A DNA stretch of 64,000 nt, from contig CP059430.1 of the NCBI GenBank assembly GCA_013874835.1, forward strand, positions 488,864 to 552,863, in the 5' to 3' direction. This document shows positions 25,833 through 33,839 of this stretch, one piece after another. The position numbers and the translations under genes are program-made. How positions within the stretch are numbered: the stretch's first letter is position 1; each line of letters starts with the position of its first letter. The notes under the pieces are model-generated. The model saw only the letters and a program-made list of their open reading frames with translations, did no database searches and was not told the DNA's origin. The stretch is from Carnobacteriaceae bacterium zg-84 (GTDB taxonomy: Bacteria > Bacillota > Bacilli > Lactobacillales > Aerococcaceae).

Positions 25833-26774
25833 TTATTTTAAATTATCTACAATGAGTTTTGTGTTGTGACGGTACATATCAATGTATGTATCTCCGTCTT
25901 CTCCTTGTGGTGCAAGTGAGTCAGAGAATAATTCTTGTCCTTCACCAGTGACTACTTTTACATCGCCACCACGTGCTTTTACAGCTTCTTTTAATTTTTC
26001 CATACGTTCAGGGTTTGTTGTTGATTCAGAGAAAATAGCTTTAATGTTATGTTTAATAATGAAATCTACTGTATCAATCATTGCTTTATTATCAACTTCT
26101 GAGTCTGTACTTACACCTTGTGGTGCTTGTACGGGTATATGATACGCTCTTGAGAAATAATTAAACGCATCATGTGGTGTAATCAAATAGCGTCTTTCTT
26201 CTGGAATCTGACTTAATTGTTCTATATTCCATGCGTCTAGTTCATCTAATTTTTTCAAATAGTCAGTTGTTTTTGATTTAATCTCTGTTGCTTTATTTGG
26301 TAATAAATTTTGTAATTCAGCAGATGCTTCTTCAACAGCTAATTTGTATAAACTAATATCGAACCAGAAGTGAGGGTCTGTGATAACTTTTCCGTCCTCA
26401 TCAAATGTTCCAATTTTTTCTTTTGGGAAATGTTTAGAAACAGCTTGTCCTTTTTGTTCTAAGACATCTACCATTTTTCCTTCAAAGTGAAGGCCGTGAT
26501 ATAGTACTAAATCAGCTTCTTTTAATTTTTTTAAATCACCAGCTTTAGCAATATATAAATGTGGATCTTCTCCAGCTGGAATAATCAATTCTGTTTTAAC
26601 ATCGTCCCCAACTAATTGTTTTACCATATCTTGTAAAAAGGATGTTGTTACTGTTACGGTTGGTTTTTTCTCCATTGGTGTTGATGCTTCATTTTTTTGT
26701 TGTTGGCATCCAAACAAAAGACCTAGTGTCAATAGACTTAGAACTAATGTTGATAAAAATTTTTTTACTTTCAT
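25833..26774 (-). CDS. mntA: manganese/zinc-binding lipoprotein
   Basis: The 313-residue cluster A-I metal-binding lipoprotein has a signal peptide with lipobox LFGC and Cys23. Candidate metal ligands are the His in AGEDPHLY, LHFEG, the His in DPHFWFD, and the acidic region GEDGDTYIDM near the C-terminus, as in PsaA/MntA/ScaA proteins. There is no His-rich zinc loop, which favours manganese over zinc. ATG follows AAAGGAG. It is the first gene of the operon, with promoter and operator directly upstream. Confidence 0.92.
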   Translation of the reverse strand: MKVKKFLSTLVLSLLTLGLLFGCQQQKNEASTPMEKKPTVTVTTSFLQDMVKQLVGDDVKTELIIPAGEDPHLYIAKAGDLKKLKEADLVLYHGLHFEGKMVDVLEQKGQAVSKHFPKEKIGTFDEDGKVITDPHFWFDISLYKLAVEEASAELQNLLPNKATEIKSKTTDYLKKLDELDAWNIEQLSQIPEERRYLITPHDAFNYFSRAYHIPVQAPQGVSTDSEVDNKAMIDTVDFIIKHNIKAIFSESTTNPERMEKLKEAVKARGGDVKVVTGEGQELFSDSLAPQGEDGDTYIDMYRHNTKLIVDNLK

Positions 26775-26797
26775 ATCATTCTCCTTTTCTAAAAAAA

Positions 26798-26811
26798 TTA
26801 AGCATGCTTAA
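26798..26811. promoter_or_regulatory. MntR/SloR-type operator
   Basis: TTAAGCATGCTTAA is a perfect 14-bp palindrome flanked by A/T. It resembles DtxR-family manganese boxes of Lactobacillales (TTAGGCTTGCCTAA type). It overlaps the expected transcription start of mntABCD, so bound repressor would block initiation. Confidence 0.7.
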
Positions 26812-26822
26812 CTAGTGCTTTA

Positions 26823-26851
26823 ATCATAATTAAAAAAATATGAAAAGTCAA
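26823..26851 (-). promoter_or_regulatory. mntABCD promoter
   Basis: On the minus strand TTGACT (26846-26851) and TATGAT (26823-26828) are 17 bases apart, with the palindromic operator starting 11 bases downstream of the -10. Confidence 0.8.
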
Positions 26852-26948
26852 CATTTTTATACAAATTTAGAAAATTTGTTTACTATGGACAATTTAGAGA
26901 AAATGTGGCATCATGTTAGACGAGAAGAATGTTAGAAAGGAGAAAACA

Positions 26949-27596
26949 ATGACCCCAAATAAAGAGGACTATTTAAAATGTATTTATGAATTGGGCAATC
27001 AAGACTTTAAAGTGACTAATAAATTGATTGCAGAAGTAATGGGTGTGTCTGCTCCAGCAACAAGTGAGATGATGAAAAAATTATTGGCAGATAATTTTAT
27101 TGAAAAAGATAAAGTTAAAGGATACAAATTAAAGGGAACTAGTATGGCTATTGTGTCAGATTTAGTCAGAAAGCACCGTTTAATTGAATTGTTTTTATTT
27201 AATCATCTAGGGTATACATTTGAACAAGTACATGCAGAAGCAGAAGTATTGGAACATGTTGTATCAGATTTATTTGTTGATAAATTGGAACACATTTTAG
27301 GGTATCCTCGTATTTGTCCACATGGAGGTATTGTCCCTAGAAAAGAAGAGATTTTAGAAGAATTGATTGCCTATCCATTGGATAAAGTAACGGTGGGGCA
27401 GTCGTATCGTATTAAACGAGTGATTGATAATATTGATTTATTAAGATATTTAGAAAATAATCATTTAAAAATCGGTACAGAGTTTTTCTTTAGTGAAAAA
27501 GATGACTTTACAGGTATTTACACTATTTCTTTAGGTACTCAATCCATTCAAATGACACATGCTGTAGCTAAGCAGATTTATGTAGATGCTGTTTAA
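26949..27596 (+). CDS. mntR: DtxR-family manganese-dependent repressor
   Basis: The 215-residue metalloregulator resembles SloR, ScaR and MtsR of streptococci: the N-terminus MTPNKEDYLKCIYEL, a winged helix with VSAPATSEMMKKL, a dimerisation and metal domain with LVRKHRLIELFLF and ICPHGG, and a C-terminal FeoA/SH3-like domain. With bound Mn it represses the divergent mntABCD genes. I choose ATG 26949, preceded by AAAGGAG, not the frame starting at 26913. The longer three-domain form differs from the short B. subtilis MntR. Confidence 0.9.
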   Translation: MTPNKEDYLKCIYELGNQDFKVTNKLIAEVMGVSAPATSEMMKKLLADNFIEKDKVKGYKLKGTSMAIVSDLVRKHRLIELFLFNHLGYTFEQVHAEAEVLEHVVSDLFVDKLEHILGYPRICPHGGIVPRKEEILEELIAYPLDKVTVGQSYRIKRVIDNIDLLRYLENNHLKIGTEFFFSEKDDFTGIYTISLGTQSIQMTHAVAKQIYVDAV

Positions 27597-27619
27597 AAAT
27601 AACTGTAAAGAAAAAACAC

Positions 27620-27648
27620 TTGACAGACACTGTCTAGTTTGATAAACT
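27620..27648 (+). promoter_or_regulatory. rpsP operon promoter
   Basis: TTGACA and TAAACT are 17 bases apart, 33 bases before the rpsP start. The spacer contains a small inverted repeat, ACAG-ACA-CTGT, overlapping the -35; whether it binds anything is unknown. Confidence 0.7.
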
Positions 27649-27680
27649 TACCAAGTAAAAGATTTAGGAGGATAAAAAAC

Positions 27681-27953
27681 ATGGCAGTAAAAATTCGTTT
27701 AAAACGTATGGGTTCTAAAAAAGCACCTTTCTACCGTATCGTTGTGGCTGATTCTCGTTCACCACGTGATGGACGTATTATTGAGAAAGTGGGAACTTAC
27801 AACCCATTAACAGAACCAGCAACAGTAACAGTTGATGAAGAGTTAGCATTAAAATGGTTAGGAAATGGTGCACAACCAACAAATACAGTTCGTAACTTAT
27901 TATCAAAAGCAGGAGTTTTGAAAAAATTCCACGAATCAAAACAAGCAAAATAA
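27681..27953 (+). CDS. rpsP: 30S ribosomal protein S16
   Basis: The 90-residue ribosomal protein begins with [19 protein letters not shown] and contains [15 protein letters not shown], the S16 signature. ATG 27681 follows TAGGAGG. It heads the operon rpsP-khpA-(GGCT)-rimM-trmD, which couples a small-subunit protein with 16S maturation and tRNA methylation factors. Length is normal. Confidence 0.98.
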   Translation: MAVKIRLKRMGSKKAPFYRIVVADSRSPRDGRIIEKVGTYNPLTEPATVTVDEELALKWLGNGAQPTNTVRNLLSKAGVLKKFHESKQAK

Positions 27954-27985
27954 TGCTTAAATGACGCATCGAGGAGATGATGTAT

Positions 27986-28240
27986 ATGCCAAATATTGAA
28001 GATTTATTACTATCTATGGTGAAACCATTGGTACTACATCCAGATGAATTGATTGTTCGTATAGAAGAAACGTCTGAATTTATGGAATATCATTTAGTGT
28101 TAAACCAAGATGATATAGGACGTGTCATCGGACGTCAAGGTCGTGTTGTGCAAGCTATTCGTACGATTTTGTATAGCGTACGTGACAAAGGGAACAAACG
28201 TGTTCGCCTAGTTATCAACGATGCACAAGAAAATGAATAA
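27986..28240 (+). CDS. khpA: KH-domain RNA-binding protein KhpA
   Basis: The 84-residue single KH-domain protein has the GxxG loop in GRVIGRQGRVVQAIRTIL. KhpA (YlqC) binds RNA, dimerises with KhpB in streptococci and lactobacilli, and affects cell division. It sits directly after rpsP as in most Firmicutes. I choose ATG 27986 (MPNIEDLL), 9 bases after GGAG; ATGs at 27977 and 27980 are too close to the ribosome site. Confidence 0.93.
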   Translation: MPNIEDLLLSMVKPLVLHPDELIVRIEETSEFMEYHLVLNQDDIGRVIGRQGRVVQAIRTILYSVRDKGNKRVRLVINDAQENE

Positions 28241-28243
28241 TCA

Positions 28244-28267
28244 AAAGAGCCGATAAAGGCTCTTTTT
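28244..28267 (+). terminator. terminator after khpA
   Basis: AAAGAGCC pairs with GGCTCTTT and a T-run follows, so rpsP-khpA can be a separate transcript. Confidence 0.8.
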
Positions 28268-28324
28268 TGCTGTTATGATATAAAATATGATACACTAAAT
28301 ACATCATAACGATGGGAGCTAAAG

Positions 28325-28765
28325 ATGAAACAGTATTATATCGCATACGGTAGCAATATGCACCACCAATGGATGAAAGATTTACTAAAAGATGCCGTTT
28401 ATATGGGTACGAGTTTTTTAGAACAGTATTGCTTAGCATTTCGAGGAAAAGATGTCGGTTATTTAACACTCGAAGAAAGCAAAGAGGATAAAGTACCCGT
28501 TGTTATTTGGGAGATTAACACGCATGAACATGAACGACTATTAGATGAATATGAAGATTATCCAATATTATATGATAAAGTTTATGTGTCTATTATGTTC
28601 CAAGAACGTTTGATAAAAGGAATGATGTATGTGATGAAAGATTATCCTTATATAAAACCAGAACAAGATTATTATAATATGGTAAAAGAAGCCTATATCG
28701 CTCATCAGTTCGATATCACTTATTTAGAAAAAGCATTGATAAAAGAAAAAAATGAGAAAAAATAA
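28325..28765 (+). CDS. gamma-glutamylcyclotransferase-like (GGCT/AIG2) protein
   Basis: The 146-residue protein has the family's substrate loop YYIAYGSNMHH at the N-terminus and an acidic catalytic candidate in LLDEYEDYP. GGCT folds cyclise gamma-glutamyl amines or peptides, but the substrate here is unknown. It is inserted between khpA and rimM, a place taken by ylqD in B. subtilis. It has its own start region (GGGAGC) and runs into rimM with a 16-base gap. Confidence 0.82.
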   Translation: MKQYYIAYGSNMHHQWMKDLLKDAVYMGTSFLEQYCLAFRGKDVGYLTLEESKEDKVPVVIWEINTHEHERLLDEYEDYPILYDKVYVSIMFQERLIKGMMYVMKDYPYIKPEQDYYNMVKEAYIAHQFDITYLEKALIKEKNEKK

Positions 28766-28781
28766 AAAGGAGAGTAGATAA

Positions 28782-29294
28782 ATGACAGTCTATCACGTTG
28801 GAAAAATTGTAAACACACAAGGCTTAAAAGGTGAAGTACGTGTGATTTCGACTACGGACTTTGCTCAAGAACGCTATAAAAAAGGACAAACACTAGTAGT
28901 GTTAGACAATGGAAAACCTGTCAAAGACGTTGTAGTAGCAAGTCATCGAAAACATAAAAACTTTGATTTATTAACGTTTGAGAATCATTCTTCGATTAAC
29001 GATGTCGAACGTTATAAAGGTATGCTATTAGGTGTATCAGAAGAATATTTGACGGCATTAGAAGAGGATGAATTTTACTACCACGAAATTATTGGATTAC
29101 CTGTATTTTGTGAAAACAACATGATTGGTAAAGTGAAAGAAATTTTAGAATTGGGTTCTAATGATGTATGGGTTGTGCAACGTCAAGGAAAAAAAGATGT
29201 TTTGATTCCATATATCAATGATGTTGTTTTATCGGTGAGTGTGGCAAATCAACGGATTGATATTGCCAATATAGAGGGGTTATTAGACGAATGA
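28782..29294 (+). CDS. rimM: 16S rRNA maturation factor RimM
   Basis: The 170-residue protein has an N-terminal RimM barrel ([18 protein letters not shown]) and a C-terminal PRC-barrel with [17 protein letters not shown] and [10 protein letters not shown]. It binds S19 and helps assemble the 30S head. It overlaps trmD by 4 bases, the common arrangement. ATG follows AAGGAGAG. Confidence 0.96.
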   Translation: MTVYHVGKIVNTQGLKGEVRVISTTDFAQERYKKGQTLVVLDNGKPVKDVVVASHRKHKNFDLLTFENHSSINDVERYKGMLLGVSEEYLTALEEDEFYYHEIIGLPVFCENNMIGKVKEILELGSNDVWVVQRQGKKDVLIPYINDVVLSVSVANQRIDIANIEGLLDE

Positions 29295-30043
29295 ATATCC
29301 ATATTTTAAGTTTATTCCCAGAAATGTTTCAAGCTATGGAACATTCTATTATTGGTAAAGCTTTGGAAAACGATATTATTTCTTTAAATGTTGTTAATTT
29401 TAGAGATTTTGCAAACAATAAACAACATCATGTTGATGATTATCCTTTTGGTGGAGGAGCAGGTATGCTTTTGAAAGTAGAACCTATTGTAGAAGCACTT
29501 GAAAGTGTGACATCATTACCTGCTAAAAAACCACATCAAAGAATTGTTTTATTAGATCCTGCGGGAGTACCCTTTAGTCATGACGTTGCACAAGATTTAG
29601 CAACAGCACAAGAACTTATTTTCATTTGTGGGCATTATGAAGGGTATGATGAACGTATTAAACACTATGTAACGGATGAGATTTCTTTAGGGGATTATGT
29701 GTTAACAGGTGGAGAACTTGCTGCCATGGTGATGATTGATGCAACGGTACGCTTATTACCCAATGTGTTGGGTAATGATATGTCGGCAATAACAGACTCT
29801 CATGCAACAGGATTGCTAGAGCATCCACAATACACAAGACCAAGAGAATATCGAGGTATGTGTGTGCCAGATGTTTTGTTGAGTGGACATCATCAAAAAA
29901 TTGAAGAATGGAAAGAAAAAGAAAGTCTAAGACAAACATTATTGAAACGTCCAGATATGTTGGAAAAAATAGACTTAACATCAAAACAAGTTACTTTATT
30001 AGAAGAAATAAAGCGTGAGCATAGTATTGAAAAAGAAGAATGA
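29291..30043 (+). CDS. trmD: tRNA (guanine-N1)-methyltransferase TrmD
   Basis: The 250-residue SPOUT methyltransferase forms m1G37 in tRNA. Signatures are [24 protein letters not shown], the knot region [13 protein letters not shown] and [15 protein letters not shown]. It is the last gene of the operon; rplS, which often follows, is not here. Confidence 0.97.
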   Translation: MNIHILSLFPEMFQAMEHSIIGKALENDIISLNVVNFRDFANNKQHHVDDYPFGGGAGMLLKVEPIVEALESVTSLPAKKPHQRIVLLDPAGVPFSHDVAQDLATAQELIFICGHYEGYDERIKHYVTDEISLGDYVLTGGELAAMVMIDATVRLLPNVLGNDMSAITDSHATGLLEHPQYTRPREYRGMCVPDVLLSGHHQKIEEWKEKESLRQTLLKRPDMLEKIDLTSKQVTLLEEIKREHSIEKEE

Positions 30044-30052
30044 GTGTGTATT

Positions 30053-30085
30053 GGTAGCAAAGGGTATAGCCTTTTGCTACCTTTT
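30053..30085 (+). terminator. rimM-trmD terminator
   Basis: GGTAGCAAAGG pairs with CCTTTTGCTACC (one bulge), with a T-run following. Confidence 0.82.
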
Positions 30086-30205
30086 GTTTATTATTTAGAA
30101 TGAGTATAAAAGACCCACATGATTTGTATGATAGTACCGAAAAAGTCATTTTTTCTGAAAAAATGAATAAAAAGTGATATGATATTAAAGAGGTGGAATA
30201 GAATC

Positions 30206-31570
30206 ATGAGTAATAAAATACAAATCAATGACTTAACGAAAGAAGTCGTTAAAATAGCGTGGCCCGTTTTTATTGAATTATTATTAGGGTCACTTTTTGG
30301 CGTGATAAATATGATGATGGTTGGGCAAATTCCCGATAGTGCGTATGCAACAGCAGCAATGGCGTCTATTGGATTAACAAATCAGCCCTTATTTTTATGC
30401 TTAGCATTTGTTCAAGCGTTGAATGTTGGGGGAACAGCGGTAATTTCACGTTATTATGGGGCTAAAAAATTACATCGTATACCGTCTGTCTTGAAACATA
30501 TTATGCTTATTAGCATTGTGTGTTTTATTTTGCCGTTATCCGTTTTAGGTTGGATTTTTGCACATCCTGTCTTATTGTTTTTAGGTGCACAACCTGATGC
30601 CATCAATATTGCAACAGATTATTTCCGACTATTGATGATTGCTTTTATTTTTCAAGGATTTACAATGACAATTTCAGCCGCATTACGAGGTGTGGGAGAA
30701 ACAAAAATTCCGATGAGAAACAATATTATTGCCAATCTATGTAATGTATTCTTTAATAGTATCTTGATTTACGGTTTATTTGGTTTGCCAGCATTGCATT
30801 TAATGGGAACAGGTATCGCTACGATATTGGCGAATATGATTGCAGCATGCTTAATGTTTCGTTATTTGATTAGTGGAAAAGGACGTATTAAGTTTTCTTT
30901 AAAAGAAAAATTCCATTTCGATTATTTAACGGTACAACAACTGATAAAAATCGGATTACCGAGTGCAATGGAGCAACTTATTTTTAGAAGTGGTGCAATG
31001 ATTTTTACAATGATTGTTGCCGGTTTAGGAACAGGTGTTTATGCTGCGCATCAAATAGGTTTAAATATTTGGACTTTATCCATTGCACCAAGTCAGGCAT
31101 TTGGTATTTCTGCATCTGTTTTAGTTGGAAAAGAACTTGGTGCAAAAGCTCCTGAAATTGCCCAAAGATGTGCGATAATTGTTAGAAAATTAGCCTTTAT
31201 TGTGGCATGTATTATGGGAGGTATTTTCTTCTTATTTGGTAAATGGATTGTTTTAGGGTATACCTCTTCTGATACAATTATGGCAAATATGTTATTGATT
31301 ATGCCATTATTAGCTTTTGTGCAACCATTTTTAGCAGATAATTTAGCAATGACAGGTGCATTAAGAGGAGCAGGCGACACAATATGGCCAATGATTGCAA
31401 CTTTAATTGGTGTCTTTATCATTCGTGTGGCACTTGGACATTTATTTGTGAGTATTTTACATTATGGTATTGTTGGTGCTTGGTGGGCACTAGCCATCAA
31501 CCAAATTGTGACATGGCTTGTTGTCTTGTTAAGATATAGAACAGGAAAATGGAAAGCTATTCAAATTTAA
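30206..31570 (+). CDS. MATE-family efflux transporter
   Basis: The 454-residue protein has about twelve membrane segments in two similar halves, with the MATE motifs FIELLLGSLFGVINMMMVG, GGTAVISRYYGAK, ALRGVGETKIPM and, in the second half, AHQIGLNIWTLS and GALRGAGDTIWPM. MATE proteins export cationic drugs or metabolites using Na+ or H+ gradients; the substrate is unknown. ATG 30206 has AGAGGTGG upstream. Confidence 0.9.
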   Translation: MSNKIQINDLTKEVVKIAWPVFIELLLGSLFGVINMMMVGQIPDSAYATAAMASIGLTNQPLFLCLAFVQALNVGGTAVISRYYGAKKLHRIPSVLKHIMLISIVCFILPLSVLGWIFAHPVLLFLGAQPDAINIATDYFRLLMIAFIFQGFTMTISAALRGVGETKIPMRNNIIANLCNVFFNSILIYGLFGLPALHLMGTGIATILANMIAACLMFRYLISGKGRIKFSLKEKFHFDYLTVQQLIKIGLPSAMEQLIFRSGAMIFTMIVAGLGTGVYAAHQIGLNIWTLSIAPSQAFGISASVLVGKELGAKAPEIAQRCAIIVRKLAFIVACIMGGIFFLFGKWIVLGYTSSDTIMANMLLIMPLLAFVQPFLADNLAMTGALRGAGDTIWPMIATLIGVFIIRVALGHLFVSILHYGIVGAWWALAINQIVTWLVVLLRYRTGKWKAIQI

Positions 31571-31630
31571 AACGACAATGAGTAGATTTTATGATAAAAT
31601 AAAGCTGTACATGGAAAAAGGAGAAATAAG

Positions 31631-32077
31631 ATGACAACAGTAGTTGAAAGTTTTGATGCACTATTTGCAGAAAGAAAAGTACCCGTTACTAAAACAGATA
31701 TTGGGGACGGACTAGTTTTATATAATGTAGATTTTCGATTAAAAGCAACACATACCCTTCGACTAGAAATGATTTTAGAAAACAACAAAGAAGAAACAGA
31801 TATACAAATTGTTTATCGCCATGTTGGTTTTTTAAAAAATTATAATCAAAAAGACGAAGTCATTTCACTTATCAATCAGTTAAATGAAATGAAAACAGGT
31901 TATTATACTCTGTTTTTAGCTGGAGATGGCGAATTGTATTTACGTAAATTAGTCAGAAGTAATTACCAGGTCAAACCCGTTTATGACATGCTTATTCAAG
32001 GCCCTGCGATTGTTAGAGCACTTCTAGAAGATTTAGAAGCAATAACAGGAGCATTTGATGATGCACTATTCGAGTAA
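31631..32077 (+). CDS. conserved hypothetical protein, function unknown
   Basis: I do not recognise the 148-residue soluble protein. It has no signal peptide or membrane segment. The pattern is mixed alpha/beta with an acidic C-terminus (LLEDLEAITGAFDDALFE), and could be a small YbjN- or secretion-chaperone-like fold, but this is a guess. ATG follows AAAGGAG. It lies 12 bases upstream of tsaE and is probably co-transcribed with it. Confidence 0.6.
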   Translation: MTTVVESFDALFAERKVPVTKTDIGDGLVLYNVDFRLKATHTLRLEMILENNKEETDIQIVYRHVGFLKNYNQKDEVISLINQLNEMKTGYYTLFLAGDGELYLRKLVRSNYQVKPVYDMLIQGPAIVRALLEDLEAITGAFDDALFE

Positions 32078-32089
32078 AAGAGGATTATC

Positions 32090-32563
32090 ATGCAACTAAA
32101 TATTCGTTCAGAACAACAGATGCAAGACGTTGCAAGTCAACTAGCACCATATTTAGAAAGTGGTATGACGATTTTACTTCATGGGGAATTAGGGGCAGGA
32201 AAGACGACTTTTACCAAAGGATTGGCAAAAGGGCTGGGTATTACAAAAATTATTAAAAGCCCAACGTATACACTCATTCGAGAATACTTAGATGGACGTC
32301 TACCACTGTATCACATGGACGTGTATCGTTTAGAAGATATTGGTGGAGATGAACTAGGTTTTGAAGAATATTTCGATGGGGAAGGTGTTTGTATTGTTGA
32401 ATGGAGTCAATTTATACAAGAAACATTACCCAAACAAGTGCTACATATCTATTTAGATCGTGTACCTAACCAAGAAGACGCACGTGTCTTAAAAAGCGTG
32501 GCACACGGACCAAAATATGATGCGCTCATACAAAAATGGGAAAATAGTTTGTCGTTGAATTAG
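32090..32563 (+). CDS. tsaE: tRNA threonylcarbamoyladenosine synthesis ATPase TsaE
   Basis: The 157-residue P-loop ATPase works with TsaB and TsaD to make t6A37 in ANN-decoding tRNAs. Walker A is GELGAGKTTFTKGLA; typical segments are IKSPTYTLIREY, LYHMDVYRL and CIVEWSQF. tsaB and tsaD are not adjacent. The nusG promoter overlaps its 3' end. Confidence 0.95.
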   Translation: MQLNIRSEQQMQDVASQLAPYLESGMTILLHGELGAGKTTFTKGLAKGLGITKIIKSPTYTLIREYLDGRLPLYHMDVYRLEDIGGDELGFEEYFDGEGVCIVEWSQFIQETLPKQVLHIYLDRVPNQEDARVLKSVAHGPKYDALIQKWENSLSLN

Positions 32564-32583
32564 CTCATTAAAACTGTTATAAT
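32555..32583 (+). promoter_or_regulatory. nusG promoter
   Basis: TTGAAT and TATAAT are 17 bases apart, the -35 lying within the last codons of tsaE. A terminator-like hairpin starts only 15 bases downstream of the -10. Confidence 0.75.
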
Positions 32584-32597
32584 AAGGCATACGAAGG

Positions 32598-32620
32598 AAA
32601 ACCTCTCTAAGAGGTTTTTT
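32598..32620 (+). terminator. hairpin with T-run in nusG leader
   Basis: AAAACCTC pairs with GAGGTTTT and six T end the structure. It could terminate tsaE transcripts, or attenuate those starting at the nusG promoter just upstream. Confidence 0.75.
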
Positions 32621-32645
32621 ATTATGAAGATGTGAGGGAGAATAA

Positions 32646-33194
32646 ATGGAAACATTAGAGCAAGAAAAATTGTGGTATGTGTTGCATACATATTCTGGAT
32701 ATGAAAATAAAGTCAAAGCCAACTTAGAATCTCGTATTCAAAGTATGGGCATGGAAGACTACATTTTCCGTGTTGTTGTACCAGAGGAAGAAGTTGTTGA
32801 AGTAAAAAACGGCAAAGAAAATGTTAAAATGGACAAAACATTCCCCGGGTATGTTTTGTTAGAAATGATTATGTCTGATCAAGCGTGGTACGTTGTTCGT
32901 AATACGCCTGGTGTGACAGGATTCATCGGTTCTCACGGAGCAGGTAGTAAACCAACACCACTTTTACCTGATGAAGTAGAATCTATTTTACATCGCATGG
33001 GTATTAGTTTACGTCAACATAATGGCGACTTTGTTGTTGGAGAAATTGTAACAATTTTAGACGGTGCTTTTAATGGTATGACTGGAAAAGTAGATGAAGT
33101 AGATACTGAAAAGGCAAAATTAAAAGTTATTGTTGAAATGTTTGGTAGACAAACAATCGCTGAAGTCGATTTTGATCATGTAGATAAGGTGTAG
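32646..33194 (+). CDS. nusG: transcription elongation and termination factor NusG
   Basis: The 182-residue protein has the NGN domain (WYVLHTYSGYENKVKANL, FPGYVLLEM, WYVVRNTPGVTGFIG) and a C-terminal KOW domain (GEIVTILDGAFNGMTGKV). It binds RNA polymerase and the early ribosome. In most Firmicutes it follows secE; here secE is nearly 10 kb downstream, with pheST and two insertion sequences between. It has its own promoter and leader hairpin. ATG follows GAGGGAG. Confidence 0.96.
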   Translation: METLEQEKLWYVLHTYSGYENKVKANLESRIQSMGMEDYIFRVVVPEEEVVEVKNGKENVKMDKTFPGYVLLEMIMSDQAWYVVRNTPGVTGFIGSHGAGSKPTPLLPDEVESILHRMGISLRQHNGDFVVGEIVTILDGAFNGMTGKVDEVDTEKAKLKVIVEMFGRQTIAEVDFDHVDKV

Positions 33195-33197
33195 AAT

Positions 33198-33578
33198 ATG
33201 AAAGATTTGTTTGAATTTGAATTAGCGCAAGTAAAACCTTCTGTTGTCATTTGCCCCAAATATGAACAAACCTTTCGCATTTTGGGGAAACGATGGAATG
33301 CCATGATTATTGAGGTGTTACGTCAAGGGGAATGCAGATTTTCACAATTATCACGTGCGATTGAAGGATTGAGTGATCGCGTTTTAACAGAACGCTTACG
33401 TGAAATGGAACAAGAAGATCTTATTGAGAAAAATACAGAGTGTCCAGAACATGTCAAATTTACATATCGCTTAACGCAAAAAGGTTTAGAACTTGCACAA
33501 GCAACCCAATCGCTAAAAGAGTGGGCACAAAAGTGGATAACTGAGGATTGTCAAGAAGAAAAGAATAGTATAGAATAA
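33198..33578 (+). CDS. HxlR-family winged-helix regulator
   Basis: The 126-residue MarR-like regulator has the family hallmarks: Cys19 in VVICPKYE followed by LGKRWNAMIIEVL, then RFSQLSRAIEGLSDRVLTERLREME. Many HxlR proteins sense oxidants or aldehydes through the conserved cysteine. It is 3 bases after nusG, an unusual partner, and may be co-transcribed with it. No divergent target gene is adjacent, so its regulon is unknown. Confidence 0.88.
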   Translation: MKDLFEFELAQVKPSVVICPKYEQTFRILGKRWNAMIIEVLRQGECRFSQLSRAIEGLSDRVLTERLREMEQEDLIEKNTECPEHVKFTYRLTQKGLELAQATQSLKEWAQKWITEDCQEEKNSIE

Positions 33579-33597
33579 CACATATATCATATATAAC

Positions 33598-33826
33598 AGC
33601 AATGATAAAAGAAACATTGTCCATAATTTGTTCAGGGAGATTTATCGTAGACTGAAAGTAAATCCAAAGAAAAACAATGCCTTTCGCTTTTAGAGCTGAA
33701 CTGGAAACAGTTTCCGGTCAATGACCGTTATCAAATAGAGCATTTATCCAAAAGATGAATGGCAAAAAGGTGGTACCACGATATAGTCGTCCTTTACAAG
33801 TTAACACTTGTAAAGGACTTTTTTGT
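33598..33826 (+). promoter_or_regulatory. T-box riboswitch of the pheST operon
   Basis: A long leader ends with the T-box core AGGTGGTACCACG (33768-33780) and the terminator GTCCTTTACAAG/CTTGTAAAGGAC plus T-run (33789-33824). Stem I includes CATTGT pairing with ACAATG; right after the latter lies CCTTTCGC, whose TTC (33683-33685) is the likely Phe specifier. Uncharged tRNA-Phe would favour readthrough into pheS. The precise 5' end is inferred. Confidence 0.9.
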
Positions 33827-33839
33827 TAAGGAGGATTAT

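Noticed and set aside
33759..33839. N-terminal extension of PheS
   Set aside because: It lies within the T-box core and its terminator; ATG 33840 follows AAGGAGG.
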